Origin: Ruegeria arenilitoris
GTDB taxonomy: Bacteria > Pseudomonadota > Alphaproteobacteria > Rhodobacterales > Rhodobacteraceae
Length of the DNA stretch: 64,000 nucleotides
Reading direction: 5' to 3'
Assembly (NCBI RefSeq): GCF_013030265.1
Contig: NZ_WPZQ01000003.1
Location: forward strand, 1 to 64,000
Positions 1 to 8,693 of this stretch are shown piece by piece; the first letter of the stretch is position 1; every line of letters starts with the position of its first letter. The position numbers and the translations under genes are program-made. The notes under the pieces are model-generated. The model saw nothing but the letters and a program-made list of their open reading frames with translations, did no database searches and was not told the origin of the DNA.

Positions 1-35
1 AAGTCATACAACGGCGTGCGGTTCAAACCAGGCAT
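1..35 (-). CDS. gcvT: glycine cleavage system T protein (aminomethyltransferase), N-terminal fragment cut by the window edge
   Basis: Reading leftward from an ATG at 35 gives MPGLNRTPLYD before the window ends. An N-terminal TPLYD/TPLYE motif is characteristic of GcvT, the folate-dependent aminomethyltransferase of the glycine cleavage complex. Only 11 residues are visible, so the call leans on context: the gene begins 16 bases after the usp stop, on the same strand as glyA, lpdA (L-protein) and lipA (lipoate synthesis), all tied to glycine cleavage. A GAGAGG purine run lies upstream of the ATG. Another protein is possible; the bases to the left would settle it. Confidence 0.6.
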   Translation of the reverse strand, partial: MPGLNRTPLYD

Positions 36-51
36 CTCATAAACCTCTCAT

Positions 52-474
52 TTAGCGAGACTGGTCACGAACGACCATGACAGTGCAATGCGCGTTGCGC
101 ACGACACGGGCGAGGTTCGGACCAATCTCATAGTTTGGGAAATCGCCTTTGGTCGATGCCATGACGATCAGATCGAAGCCGTCCTTATGGGCGAGCTTCA
201 GGATTTCGCGGTAAACACTGCCCTCTTCGATATGCACCGGCACGTCGGAGGCATTGTTCTGATCCAGAATGGCCTGAACCGCCTGACGCACATGATCTTT
301 GGCGCCTGCGCCATAGTTGGCGGGCAGGTTTGGCAGCTGGATGATCTCGGGGATAACGGACACCACATGCAGCTCGGCGCCGTAAAACTTCGCTTGTTCC
401 AATGCGACCGGCAGGGCTTGCTTCCAGGAACGGTCCTCGGTGTGGTCAATGGGCAAAAGAATCTTGTTGGCCAT
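52..474 (-). CDS. universal stress protein (UspA family)
   Basis: A 140-residue single-domain UspA-type protein, the usual length. It opens with the hydrophobic first strand ANKILLPID and ends with a VMVVRD strand, and DLIVMAS marks the fourth strand. The ATP-type G-2x-G-9x-G(S/T) loop is not well conserved after MASTKG, so nucleotide binding is uncertain. Start is ATG 474, preceded by AGGAGAG; a GTG one codon upstream is less likely. It lies between the glycine symporter gene and gcvT in the same orientation, 82 bases after agcS. It may help tune this unit under stress, but nothing in the sequence shows a specific role. Confidence 0.85.
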   Translation of the reverse strand: MANKILLPIDHTEDRSWKQALPVALEQAKFYGAELHVVSVIPEIIQLPNLPANYGAGAKDHVRQAVQAILDQNNASDVPVHIEEGSVYREILKLAHKDGFDLIVMASTKGDFPNYEIGPNLARVVRNAHCTVMVVRDQSR

Positions 475-512
475 CACGTCTCTCCTCGAGAAATGGAATT
501 CGGTTTCAGGAA

Positions 513-539
513 GCCGGGGGGCCAGATCAGTCCCCCGGC
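513..539 (-). terminator. GC-rich hairpin between agcS and usp (attenuator-like)
   Basis: Perfect 8 bp arms GCCGGGGG (513-520) and CCCCCGGC (532-539) flank an 11-base loop just downstream of the agcS stop. There is no T-run after it on the minus strand, so it is more likely a partial attenuator or mRNA-stabilising hairpin than a full terminator. Confidence 0.5.
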
Positions 540-556
540 AGTTTCAAGTCCGTTGA

Positions 557-1930
557 TTACTCGGCTGCGGTACCGCCCGGCTCTTCGGACTGTCCGTTGC
601 TAGCAAAGAACTCTTTCGTCAGTTTGAAAACAACAGGGCTCAGCAGAACCAGGGCAATCAAGTTCGGAAGCGCCATCATCGCGTTCAGCGTATCCGCCAG
701 CAGCCAGATAAAGCCCAGATCCGCGGTTGCGCCGAAATAGATCATGACGATCCACAGTACGCGGTACGGCATCAGGGATTTGACACCCAGCAGGAACTCA
801 ACACATTTCTCGCCGTAGAACGACCAGCCCAGGATAGTGGTGAAAGCAAAGATCGACAGAGCGATCGCGATCAGATAGCCACCGATACCCGGCAGGGACA
901 GTTCGAACGCTGCCGAGGTCAGCGCTGCACCGGACTCACCCGATGTCCAGGCACCCGACGAGATGATCGCCAGGCCAGTGATCGAGCAGACGATGATGGT
1001 GTCGATGAACGTACCCAGCATCGCGATCAGACCCTGGTTGACCGGACCTTTGGTCTCAGCCGCAGCGTGAGCGATCGGAGCAGAGCCCAGACCGGCTTCG
1101 TTCGAGAAGACACCGCGCGCAACACCAAAGCGGATTGCGGCCCACACAGCTGCGCCTGCAAAACCACCTTCAGCAGCAGATGGAGTGAATGCGTGAGTGA
1201 AGACCAGCGACAGCGCGTTGCCGATTTCGCCGATGTTGATCAGCAGCACCAGCAGACCTGCGATGATGTAAGCAACCGCCATGAACGGAACCAGCTTACC
1301 GGCAACCGCACCGATACGGGTGATGCCACCCAGGATGACGGCTGCAGTGAGAACCATAAGCACGACGCCAGTGACCGAAGTGTTCAGGCCAAAGTTTGAT
1401 TCCAGAACCTGTGCCACACCGTTTGCCTGCACACCGTTGCCAATGCCGAAGGCCGCAATTGCGCCAAACAGCGCGAACGCAACGCCCAACCAGGCCCATT
1501 TCGCACCCAGACCGTTCTTGATGTAATACATCGGGCCACCGACAAAGTTGCCCAGCTCGTCCTGCTCGCGATACTTCACGGCACAGACGGCTTCAGCATA
1601 TTTGGTGGCCATGCCCACCAGGGCGGTCATCCACATCCAGAACAAAGCGCCCGGACCGCCCAGGAAGACAGCAGTGGCCACACCGGCAATGTTACCCGTA
1701 CCGATGGTCGCCGACAGCGAAGTCATCAGCGCATTGAATGGGCTGATTTGCCCTTCACCCTGACCTTCGCGGCCTTTGAACAGCAGGCTGAAGCCCGTGC
1801 CAATGCGCATGATCGGCATGAATTTCAGGCCAACCTGCAAGAAGAAGCCAGCGCCCAGGATAAGCACCAGCATTGGCACCCCCCATACGACGCCATTTAT
1901 GGCCCCTACGATTGAATTTAACGCTTCCAT
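557..1930 (-). CDS. sodium:alanine/glycine symporter (AGCS family)
   Basis: A 457-residue integral membrane protein of AGCS type, with about ten hydrophobic segments. Family hallmarks are visible: the GTGNIAGVATA stretch near residue 77, FWMWMTALVGMATKY around 96-111, and FSNEAGLGSAPIAHAAA around 277-293. AGCS proteins import alanine or glycine with Na+. The neighbouring glyA, lpdA, lipA and gcvT genes make glycine the more likely physiological substrate, which is inference. Start ATG 1930 has a strong GGGAGG ribosome site. The gene follows lipA by 24 bases, so it is probably cotranscribed with it. Confidence 0.9.
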   Translation of the reverse strand: MEALNSIVGAINGVVWGVPMLVLILGAGFFLQVGLKFMPIMRIGTGFSLLFKGREGQGEGQISPFNALMTSLSATIGTGNIAGVATAVFLGGPGALFWMWMTALVGMATKYAEAVCAVKYREQDELGNFVGGPMYYIKNGLGAKWAWLGVAFALFGAIAAFGIGNGVQANGVAQVLESNFGLNTSVTGVVLMVLTAAVILGGITRIGAVAGKLVPFMAVAYIIAGLLVLLINIGEIGNALSLVFTHAFTPSAAEGGFAGAAVWAAIRFGVARGVFSNEAGLGSAPIAHAAAETKGPVNQGLIAMLGTFIDTIIVCSITGLAIISSGAWTSGESGAALTSAAFELSLPGIGGYLIAIALSIFAFTTILGWSFYGEKCVEFLLGVKSLMPYRVLWIVMIYFGATADLGFIWLLADTLNAMMALPNLIALVLLSPVVFKLTKEFFASNGQSEEPGGTAAE

Positions 1931-1954
1931 GGTATCCCTCCCATTTGCGTTAGG

Positions 1955-2899
1955 TTATGCCCCGTTTGCGAGAGCCCGCTGACGGGCCTGCTTGAGAGCG
2001 GCAAAATCTTCGTCCGCATGGAACGACGAACGGGTCAGCGGGGTCGCCGACACGTGCAAGAAGCCCTTGGAACGTGCGACCTGTTCCAGTTGGGCAAACT
2101 CCTCCGGTGTCCAGAAACGATCAATCGGGTGATGCTTCGGGGTGGGCTGCAGATACTGACCCACCGTCAGGAAATCGACATTGGCAGCACGCAGGTCATC
2201 CATGACCTGACGCACATCATTCAGGCTTTCGCCCAACCCGACCATCAGGCCGGATTTCGTGAAGATCTCAGGGTTGGCGCGTTTTGCGTCGTCCAGCAAG
2301 CGTAGCGAGGTGTAGTATCGCGCACCGGGGCGAACGGTCGGATAGAGATGTGGGACGGTTTCCAGATTGTGATTGAACACATCCGGAGCAGCATCGAAAA
2401 CTACATCCGCCGCATCGCCTTTACCCAAGAAATCAGGTGTCAGAACCTCAACCGTTGTGCCCGGGTTCTGATGACGCACGGCGCGGATCGTCTGCGCCAT
2501 ATGTTCTGCGCCGCCGTCGGCCAAATCATCGCGATCAACCGAAGTGATCACCACATGGCGCAAACCCAGTTTCCTAACAGCAGCCGCTACACGTCCCGGC
2601 TCGAATACATCCAACGCATCTGGCCGACCGGTTGCCACGTTGCAAAAAGAACAACCCCGAGTGCAGACCTCGCCCATGATCATCATGGTGGCGTGGCGCT
2701 TGGACCAGCATTCCCCGATATTCGGACAGGCCGCCTCTTCGCAGACGGTCGCCAGATTGTGGTCGCGCATCAGGCGGCGGGTTTCGTAGTACTCAGGCCC
2801 TTCGACCTTTTTCTTTCTGATCCATTTCGGTTTGCGCGGGATGACACTGTCAGCCTTTTTGGCTTTCTCAGGGTGACGTGGACGAAGCTGAATGGTCAT
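1955..2899 (-). CDS. lipA: lipoyl synthase
   Basis: A 314-residue radical-SAM enzyme that inserts two sulfurs into octanoyl-protein to make lipoyl cofactor for the glycine-cleavage H protein and 2-oxoacid dehydrogenases. It has the CxxxCxxC radical-SAM cluster ([10 protein letters not shown]) and the LipA-specific auxiliary cluster cysteines [12 protein letters not shown], plus the C-terminal RSSFHADE with the conserved RSS motif. An upstream in-frame start at 3037 would overlap lpdA by over 100 bases. ATG 2899 ([10 protein letters not shown]) gives the normal LipA length and leaves 16 bases after lpdA, so it is preferred. Placement with lpdA and glyA suggests a supply of lipoate dedicated to glycine cleavage. 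Confidence 0.95.
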   Translation of the reverse strand: MTIQLRPRHPEKAKKADSVIPRKPKWIRKKKVEGPEYYETRRLMRDHNLATVCEEAACPNIGECWSKRHATMMIMGEVCTRGCSFCNVATGRPDALDVFEPGRVAAAVRKLGLRHVVITSVDRDDLADGGAEHMAQTIRAVRHQNPGTTVEVLTPDFLGKGDAADVVFDAAPDVFNHNLETVPHLYPTVRPGARYYTSLRLLDDAKRANPEIFTKSGLMVGLGESLNDVRQVMDDLRAANVDFLTVGQYLQPTPKHHPIDRFWTPEEFAQLEQVARSKGFLHVSATPLTRSSFHADEDFAALKQARQRALANGA

Positions 2900-2915
2900 C
2901 TGTCTATCCCTCAGT

Positions 2916-4298
2916 TCACGCGTGAATGGCGCGGCCCATGGCATCAAGGCAGGCTTCTTTGACTGCCTCACCCATCGCGGGATGCGCGTGGCAGGTTGCG
3001 GCAACCTCGGCGACAGTTGCGCCTTTGGTAATGGCAAGGACCAGTTCGGCGATCAGGTCGCCACCATGGGCGCCACAGATATGGGCTCCCAGAATTTTGC
3101 CATCAGGGCCTGAAAGCACCTTAACGGCACCGTCTGTTTCTCCGGTCGAGCGCGCGCGGGAATTGGCCATGAAGGCGAATTTACCAACCGAATACTCCGC
3201 TCCCGCTTCCTTCAGAGCTTCTTCGGTCAAACCAACCGAAGCGACCTCGGGATCGGTGTAAACCACGCCCGGAACGGTGTTGTAATCGACATGGCCAGCC
3301 TCACCTGCCAGCATCTCGACACAGGCGACCCCATCTTCCTCGGCTTTGTGCGCCAGCATTGGGCCAGGTACGCAATCGCCGATGGCGTAGATGCCAGGGA
3401 TCGAGGTTTGGAATGTGCCATCAACCTCAATGAAACCACGCGGGTTCACAGATACGCCCAGATCTTCCAGCCCAAGCCCACGTGTAACCGGTCGGCGGCC
3501 GACTGCGATGAGAACCTTGTCGGCCTCAATCACTTCTTCCTTGTCCTTGCCAACACGATCCACCGTTAGCGACAAACCCGCATCGGTTTTATCGACAGAC
3601 TTCAAAGCGCGACCCAGCTGGAACTTCAGTCCGCGCTTGGACAGCGCGCGCTGCGCCAGTTTGGCAATCTCACCATCAATACCCGGCAGGACACGGTCCA
3701 AATATTCGACAACGGTGACTTTCGCACCCAGTCGCGCCCAGACCTGACCCAGTTCCAGACCGATCACGCCTGCCCCGATCACGACCAGATGTTCAGGCAC
3801 ATTTTCCAGCGCAATCGCACCAGTCGAGCTTAGGATGTCCTGTTCATCAATCTCGATCCCGTTAAGCGGAGTAGGCTCCGAGCCTGTGGCGATCAGAATG
3901 TTCTTGGCCTCATAAACCTCATCGCCGACCTTGACCTGACCTGCCTTTGGAAGGCTGGCCCAACCTTCGATCAGGTCGACACCATTCTTTTTGAACAGAA
4001 ATGCAATTCCCTTGGTCAGATCGCCCACGATCTTGTCCTTGCGCCCCATCATCGCGCCCAGATCAATGCTGGCCCCCTCAACCTCAATACCGTGAGAGGA
4101 GAGATGAGAAAGTTCGGCATATTTGGCCGAGGAGGTCAGCAACGCTTTGGAGGGAATACACCCCACATTCAGACATGTACCGCCGAGCGCACCGCGCCCT
4201 TCAACACAGGCCACTTTCATACCCAGTTGGGCCGCGCGGATCGCAGCGACATAACCGCCGGGACCGCCCCCGATAATGATGAGGTCGTAGGTATTCAT
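2916..4298 (-). CDS. lpdA: dihydrolipoyl dehydrogenase (E3 / glycine-cleavage L-protein)
   Basis: A 460-residue FAD/NAD pyridine nucleotide-disulfide oxidoreductase. Visible motifs are the FAD-binding [17 protein letters not shown] at residue 9, the redox-active [13 protein letters not shown], the NAD-binding [10 protein letters not shown], the [17 protein letters not shown] segment, and the C-terminal HAHPAMGE catalytic histidine-glutamate. It reoxidises dihydrolipoamide. Start is ATG 4298 ([11 protein letters not shown]); the longer frame to 4415 would run into glyA. It lies 10 bases after glyA and 16 before lipA, so it is probably the L-protein of glycine cleavage, although it could also serve other complexes. 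Confidence 0.95.
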   Translation of the reverse strand: MNTYDLIIIGGGPGGYVAAIRAAQLGMKVACVEGRGALGGTCLNVGCIPSKALLTSSAKYAELSHLSSHGIEVEGASIDLGAMMGRKDKIVGDLTKGIAFLFKKNGVDLIEGWASLPKAGQVKVGDEVYEAKNILIATGSEPTPLNGIEIDEQDILSSTGAIALENVPEHLVVIGAGVIGLELGQVWARLGAKVTVVEYLDRVLPGIDGEIAKLAQRALSKRGLKFQLGRALKSVDKTDAGLSLTVDRVGKDKEEVIEADKVLIAVGRRPVTRGLGLEDLGVSVNPRGFIEVDGTFQTSIPGIYAIGDCVPGPMLAHKAEEDGVACVEMLAGEAGHVDYNTVPGVVYTDPEVASVGLTEEALKEAGAEYSVGKFAFMANSRARSTGETDGAVKVLSGPDGKILGAHICGAHGGDLIAELVLAITKGATVAEVAATCHAHPAMGEAVKEACLDAMGRAIHA

Positions 4299-4308
4299 TG
4301 GTCTTCTC

Positions 4309-5562
4309 TCAGTAGATCGGGTGGTTGGCACACAGGGCGTGGACTTTGGTACGGGTCTCTTTTTCAACCGCCTCGTCACCCTCGGGTGACTGTGCCAGAG
4401 CATCCAGCACGTCACCGATCAGATGACCGATCTGTTTGAACTCTTCGGGGCCAAACCCGCGGCTGCAGCCTGCCGCTGTTCCCAGCCGGATACCGCTGGT
4501 GACGGTGGGCTTTTCCGGATCACCGGGGACGCTGTTCTTGTTGCACGTAAATCCGGCGCGTTCCAAAGCCGCTTCTGCGGCATTGCCTTTGACGCCAATC
4601 GGGCGCAGATCAACCAGCATCAGGTGATTGTCTGTACCGCCGGATACGATGTCACATCCACGGGACATCATCACATTGGCCAATGCATCGGCACTGTCGA
4701 TGACCCGCTGCATATAGTCTTTGAACTCAGGCTGCAGAGCTTCTCCAAATGCAACCGCCTTGCCCGCGATCACATGCATCAGGGGCCCACCCTGAAGACC
4801 AGGAAAAACAGCTGAATCGATCTTTTTCGCCAGCGCCTCATCATTGGTCAGAATGATGCCACCGCGCGGTCCACGGAGGGTTTTGTGCGTGGTTGAGGTG
4901 ACTACATGTGCATGACCGATCGGCGAGGGATGCAAACCTGTTGCGACTAAACCCGCAATATGAGCCATGTCCGCCAGCAACCATGCACCAACTTCGTCCG
5001 CAATCTCGCGGAAACGGGCAAAGTCGATCTTGCGCGAATAGGCCGATGCCCCTGCAATGATCAGCTTGGGCTTTTCAGCGCGCGCAAGCTCGGCAACTTG
5101 TTCATAGTCAATCAGACCGGCTTCGGTCAGGCCATACTGGACCGGACGAAACCACTTACCGGATTGCGCTGGCTTCGCACCATGAGTCAGGTGCCCTCCT
5201 GCGTCCAGTGACATGCCAAGGATCGTGTCGCCCGGGCTGAGCAGCGCCAGCTTGACCGCGCCATTTGCCTGAGCACCAGAATGCGACTGGACATTGGCGA
5301 AGCTGCAACCAAACAGCTTCTTAAGCCGATCGATGGCTTCGGCCTCAACCTCATCTACGTAATCGCATCCGCCATAGTAACGGCGACCCGGATAGCCTTC
5401 GGCATATTTGTTCGTCAGAACCGAGCCCTGAGCATCAATAACAGCCTGCGAAACAATGTTCTCGGACGCAATCAATTCGATCTGTTCGGCCTGACGCGTG
5501 GCTTCCCGCGAGATCGATGCCGCAATGATCGGATCTGCCTCAGTAAGCGACGTTTTGAACAT
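4309..5562 (-). CDS. glyA: serine hydroxymethyltransferase
   Basis: A 417-residue PLP enzyme interconverting serine and glycine with tetrahydrofolate. Family landmarks are [10 protein letters not shown] near the N-terminus, [18 protein letters not shown], the PLP-lysine segment [16 protein letters not shown], and the C-terminal [16 protein letters not shown]. Start ATG 5562 ([11 protein letters not shown]) follows a strong GGAGGAGG; a TTG five codons upstream is less likely. It is the first gene of the glyA-lpdA-lipA-agcS-usp-gcvT unit and is divergent from an XRE-cupin regulator. This probably represents a catabolic glycine-serine GlyA rather than a stand-alone housekeeping locus, but that is inference. 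Confidence 0.95.
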   Translation of the reverse strand: MFKTSLTEADPIIAASISREATRQAEQIELIASENIVSQAVIDAQGSVLTNKYAEGYPGRRYYGGCDYVDEVEAEAIDRLKKLFGCSFANVQSHSGAQANGAVKLALLSPGDTILGMSLDAGGHLTHGAKPAQSGKWFRPVQYGLTEAGLIDYEQVAELARAEKPKLIIAGASAYSRKIDFARFREIADEVGAWLLADMAHIAGLVATGLHPSPIGHAHVVTSTTHKTLRGPRGGIILTNDEALAKKIDSAVFPGLQGGPLMHVIAGKAVAFGEALQPEFKDYMQRVIDSADALANVMMSRGCDIVSGGTDNHLMLVDLRPIGVKGNAAEAALERAGFTCNKNSVPGDPEKPTVTSGIRLGTAAGCSRGFGPEEFKQIGHLIGDVLDALAQSPEGDEAVEKETRTKVHALCANHPIY

Positions 5563-5603
5563 GGTGTCCTCCTCCAATACCGAATCCTCAGTACGAAATT
5601 TTG

Positions 5604-5619
5604 TTTCCTATAGTGGAAA
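5604..5619. promoter_or_regulatory. candidate operator in the glyA / XRE-cupin divergent promoter
   Basis: TTTCC-TATAGT-GGAAA is an inverted repeat with 5 bp arms and a 6 bp centre. It lies 42 bases upstream of the glyA start and about 93 upstream of the regulator start, in the only shared promoter region. Its size and position suit a dimeric XRE-cupin repressor or activator. No second clear copy was found nearby. Confidence 0.45.
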
Positions 5620-5711
5620 TGATTCCCTTAAGGCAACATATTTCTCCTATTTGTGAAGTTGTGTGCGCATGGGGAAATTAGTAAACTACGATAAAGTGGA
5701 GGAATTTTCTT

Positions 5712-6314
5712 ATGGGTGAAGGTGGCCGTAGCGAGGTTTCCGGGCAGGAAGAACTGGATGACGGCGCCGCATTGGGCCGTTCGATCCGCGATGCACGACG
5801 TGCGAAAGGATGGACGCTGGAGGAAGCGGGGCGCGTAGCTGGTATCGGCCGGTCAACGCTCTCGAAGATCGAGAATAACCAGACACGCCCGAGCTTTGAC
5901 ATCGTGAGACGACTGACGCAGGCGTTAGAAATGAACACACCGCAGTTGTTTCTGCAGTCTGGCCAGACCGGCATTGCAGGGCGGCGCGACTTCACACCCA
6001 AAGGACAGGGCGAAGTTCGCGAGACATCAACTTATCTGCATGAACTTTTGTGTTCGGAACTCACAAGCAAGCGAATGCTTCCCTACGTCGCGACTATTAC
6101 GGCCCGTGACATCTCAGAATTCGAAACCTGGATCCGGCACGCCGGTGAAGAATTCATGTATGTTCTGAGCGGTGAACTGACCTTTATCTCGGAACACTAC
6201 CGCCCGCTGCCAATGAAGGCCGGGGATTCCTTGTACTACGATAGTGGTATGGGCCACGGCTGCATTTCGACAAGTGAAGAAGACGCACAGGTTCTTTGGG
6301 TGTCGCTAGAGTGA
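5712..6314 (+). CDS. XRE-family regulator with C-terminal cupin domain
   Basis: A 200-residue regulator. Residues about 17-72 form an XRE helix-turn-helix (IRDARRAKGWTLEEAGRVAG then RSTLSKIENNQTRPSFD). Residues about 125-195 form a cupin fold (HAGEEFMYVLSGELTFISE and GDSLYYDSGMGHGCIS). Cupin-XRE regulators usually sense a small metabolite. This one is divergent from glyA and the rest of the glycine-cleavage unit, so it is a plausible glycine- or one-carbon-responsive regulator of that unit; the ligand is not visible. Start ATG 5712 has GGAGGA about 8 bases upstream. Confidence 0.85.
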   Translation: MGEGGRSEVSGQEELDDGAALGRSIRDARRAKGWTLEEAGRVAGIGRSTLSKIENNQTRPSFDIVRRLTQALEMNTPQLFLQSGQTGIAGRRDFTPKGQGEVRETSTYLHELLCSELTSKRMLPYVATITARDISEFETWIRHAGEEFMYVLSGELTFISEHYRPLPMKAGDSLYYDSGMGHGCISTSEEDAQVLWVSLE

Positions 6315-6614
6315 CGATCGGCACACCAAACAGCTTGGACTGTCCATTTGCCAATACTGTCCATAGGGGCCTCCCAATGTCGCCCATCACGTCGACCTGT
6401 TAGCTACGGGCGATAAGCAGGATGCTTCTGGAGCGGCTGCACGCCAGGCATTGGTAGATGCGTAAATCAAAGCGTAACTAAAGTGCTACCATCGAAAATT
6501 TGCTGACAGAATGTACTTTCCCACTACCGCGAAATCAGCCAATGTCCTGCTCGGCCAAACCCCCGTATGTGGTTGTTGTGCTAGTGGAAATTTTTGGGAT
6601 TGTTCGAGAACGAA
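6315..6614. other. intergenic region without a convincing gene
   Basis: About 300 bases between the XRE-cupin gene and the Hint-domain gene. A 33-codon open stretch on the plus strand (6367-6465) directly follows a stop codon and has no start, so it is at most a gene relic. No clear terminator or promoter was recognised. Confidence 0.4.
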
Positions 6615-7751
6615 ATGGTAAACTTCAGCATCGCAAACGGGAATTCCACGACGTTCGTCGACACCACCCCCGATGGTGGAGTGGTTATCGATTTTGCCAC
6701 CCTCGACAACAGCTTTAGCATTCAGGTCAACGGCGTAGACCTGTTTGTTGGCGGACCTCCCGGAGCGCCGAACGAACTTCAGTTTCAGACGCCAGGCACC
6801 GCCGGTCAGACGGTCCGGTTTGCTGACGGTGACAGGTATGAGGTCAATACACCTGCCGTCTGGCAGCTTGGGAATACAAACGACAATCCCGTTGTCCGCC
6901 TCGAGATAAATCCCGACGGGACCATCGCACTGTACGGCGTAAAAGCAAACAATGGGCCGCTCGTACCTCTCGAACTATTCAATGGGCTGACGGTAAACAC
7001 CGCTGCAATCGCAGCAGCCTGGAACGACAGCGGTTCAAATACCATTGTTTTGGACCAGTCAGTGACCGGTCCGACAAACGCTGCCGGCGAGTTTGTAGAC
7101 GTGCTTTGTTTTGCATCGGGGACACTGATCGAAACATTGCGCGGCCCGGTGCGGGTTGAGGACATGAAAGTCTCGGATCAGGTTCTGACCTATGATCATG
7201 GCTATAAGCCGATCAGATGGGTTGGGTCCCGTCACCTGAGTGGTGCTGAACTTGACGCTCAGCCGCGACTTAAGCCGATTATGATCCGTGCTGACGCTTT
7301 GGGGGTGGGATATCCCAAACAAGACCTGATCGTCTCGCCGCAACATCGCGTTCTGGTGTCTTCAACCGTCGCTATGCGCATGTTCGATCGCAAAGATGTC
7401 CTGATCCCGGCAAACAAGCTTCTCTCGCTTGATGGCGTAGACGTGGTGGAAGACACGCCGGACGGCGTCACGTATTTCCACTTTCTGTTTGATACACATG
7501 AAATCGTCTGGTCCAACGGCACGCCAACGGAAAGCCTCTTTACCGGCCCCGAAGCTCTTAAATCGGTCTCGGCAGAGGCCCAGCAAGAAATCAAAGATCT
7601 GTTTCCAGACTGCTGTGACCCACAGTTCGAGGCCCTTTCCGCGCGTTACATACCTAAAAAGGGCAAGCTCATGCGAAAGCTGGTTGAGCGGCATCAGGCC
7701 AACCAAAAACCTCTTTTCAGCGGATCAGCGGCTGCGAGTTCCACTGCTTAA
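6615..7751 (+). CDS. Hint-domain (hedgehog/intein-type) protein
   Basis: A 378-residue protein. Residues 1-164 are a beta-rich, Asn/Thr-rich region with no recognised fold, of the kind seen in secreted bacterial proteins. Residues 165 to about 330 form a Hint domain: it begins with the nucleophile Cys165 in CFASGTLIET, continues with GPVRVEDMKVSDQVLTYD, and has the block-B-like SPQHRVLV and the later THEIVWSNGTPTESLF. Hint domains can self-cleave by N-S acyl shift. This architecture is common in roseobacters, but its role is unknown. Start ATG 6615 was preferred to TTG 6594; neither has a strong ribosome site. No classical signal peptide is visible, so any export would need another route. Confidence 0.75.
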   Translation: MVNFSIANGNSTTFVDTTPDGGVVIDFATLDNSFSIQVNGVDLFVGGPPGAPNELQFQTPGTAGQTVRFADGDRYEVNTPAVWQLGNTNDNPVVRLEINPDGTIALYGVKANNGPLVPLELFNGLTVNTAAIAAAWNDSGSNTIVLDQSVTGPTNAAGEFVDVLCFASGTLIETLRGPVRVEDMKVSDQVLTYDHGYKPIRWVGSRHLSGAELDAQPRLKPIMIRADALGVGYPKQDLIVSPQHRVLVSSTVAMRMFDRKDVLIPANKLLSLDGVDVVEDTPDGVTYFHFLFDTHEIVWSNGTPTESLFTGPEALKSVSAEAQQEIKDLFPDCCDPQFEALSARYIPKKGKLMRKLVERHQANQKPLFSGSAAASSTA

Positions 7752-7837
7752 TTTAGGTTCTTACCGCCTACGACCTGATACCTCCTCGAAAGCTCTGCTT
7801 CGTGAGCTGTTCATTCTATTCAGTCATCCAGATACAA

Positions 7838-7854
7838 GTTGCTTTGGAAGCAAC
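7838..7854. terminator. small hairpin downstream of the Hint gene
   Basis: GTTGCTT-TGG-AAGCAAC has perfect 7 bp arms and lies about 85 bases past the Hint-gene stop, between convergent genes. It has no T-run, so terminator function is uncertain. Confidence 0.3.
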
Positions 7855-7982
7855 AATTTGACCGCAAGCGTCATGCGTCGCGCGTGAAACGGCATACCGC
7901 TTTGACTTCAACCACCGGATTATCTGGCACATCCGCGTTCTCGAGCCCAAACATCTAACGCTCGTGAAGCTTCCGAACATAT

Positions 7983-8633
7983 TCAGAGTTTGAAGTTCTG
8001 CACATGCTCGGGCACCGCCACCTCAGGCAAATTTCGATCATCGGGAATTGGTGCCCCTACTTCTGTTCGAACAGGGATGACACCCGCCCATATCGGCAAT
8101 GCGTAGTCTGGTTCCTCGTCGCTTGGACCACCTGTGCGGATCTTGGCGCTACCTTCGCTGATTTGCATCCCAAGAACCGTGGTCGCCTTGAGATCCTGAG
8201 CATGGTCCGGGCGCAGATCTTCGTAACGACCCGGGAACAGGCCATCGACAAAGCGCGCCAGCTTACGCAGTTTTTCTTCCGGATCCTCGACCTTTACAGC
8301 AGTTCCGAACAAGGTGACCGACCGCGAGTTCACTGAATGATGCATGCCGGATCGCGCCAAAACAAAGCCATCCAGAATAGCGACGCTGAGACAAACATCC
8401 GTATCCCGCGAATGGCGTAGCGCGCGACTGGCGGAAGATCCATGCCAATAGACATGATTGCCCTCACGCCATTGAAGCGTCGGTGTCACGACGGGTTTAC
8501 CATCAATCACGTATCCAACTGTGCACATGGGTTGCGCATCAAGAATGGTGTTGATGGTTTCTCGGTCGAAATGCCCGCGCTGATGCGACCGGCGCAGACG
8601 TGACCGTTCGGTGATGGTGAGCATATCTGTCAT
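7983..8633 (-). CDS. pyridoxamine 5'-phosphate oxidase-like flavin-binding protein
   Basis: A 216-residue protein of the PNPOx-like split-barrel superfamily, nearer the flavin/heme-binding NimA-like group than true PdxH. Visible pieces are the HFDRETINTILDAQPMCTVGYV N-terminal strand region, VYWHGSSASRALRH, and SRSVTLFGTAVKV. Members bind FMN, F420 or heme and often act on small molecules. The gene is divergent from a MocR regulator with only 60 bases between the starts. MocR proteins commonly control the adjacent divergent gene, so this is its likely target. Physiological substrate is not deducible. Confidence 0.8.
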   Translation of the reverse strand: MTDMLTITERSRLRRSHQRGHFDRETINTILDAQPMCTVGYVIDGKPVVTPTLQWREGNHVYWHGSSASRALRHSRDTDVCLSVAILDGFVLARSGMHHSVNSRSVTLFGTAVKVEDPEEKLRKLARFVDGLFPGRYEDLRPDHAQDLKATTVLGMQISEGSAKIRTGGPSDEEPDYALPIWAGVIPVRTEVGAPIPDDRNLPEVAVPEHVQNFKL

Positions 8634-8693
8634 ATCGATAATCCACTGTAAGTCTTGCGACTCCCGGTTTGCAGCTATATTGGCAATCTGTGA

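Noticed and set aside
2348-2962. 204-codon plus-strand frame.
   Set aside because: Lies opposite lipA and lpdA, which have strong motifs; no ribosome site and no recognisable fold.
3038-3200. The LipA frame extended upstream of 2899.
   Set aside because: The extension would overlap lpdA; ATG 2899 gives the normal length and a suitable gap.
6367-6465. 33 protein-like codons (HHVDLLATGDKQDASGAAARQ) before the Hint gene.
   Set aside because: Starts right after a stop codon with no start codon; too short to call a gene or name a family.
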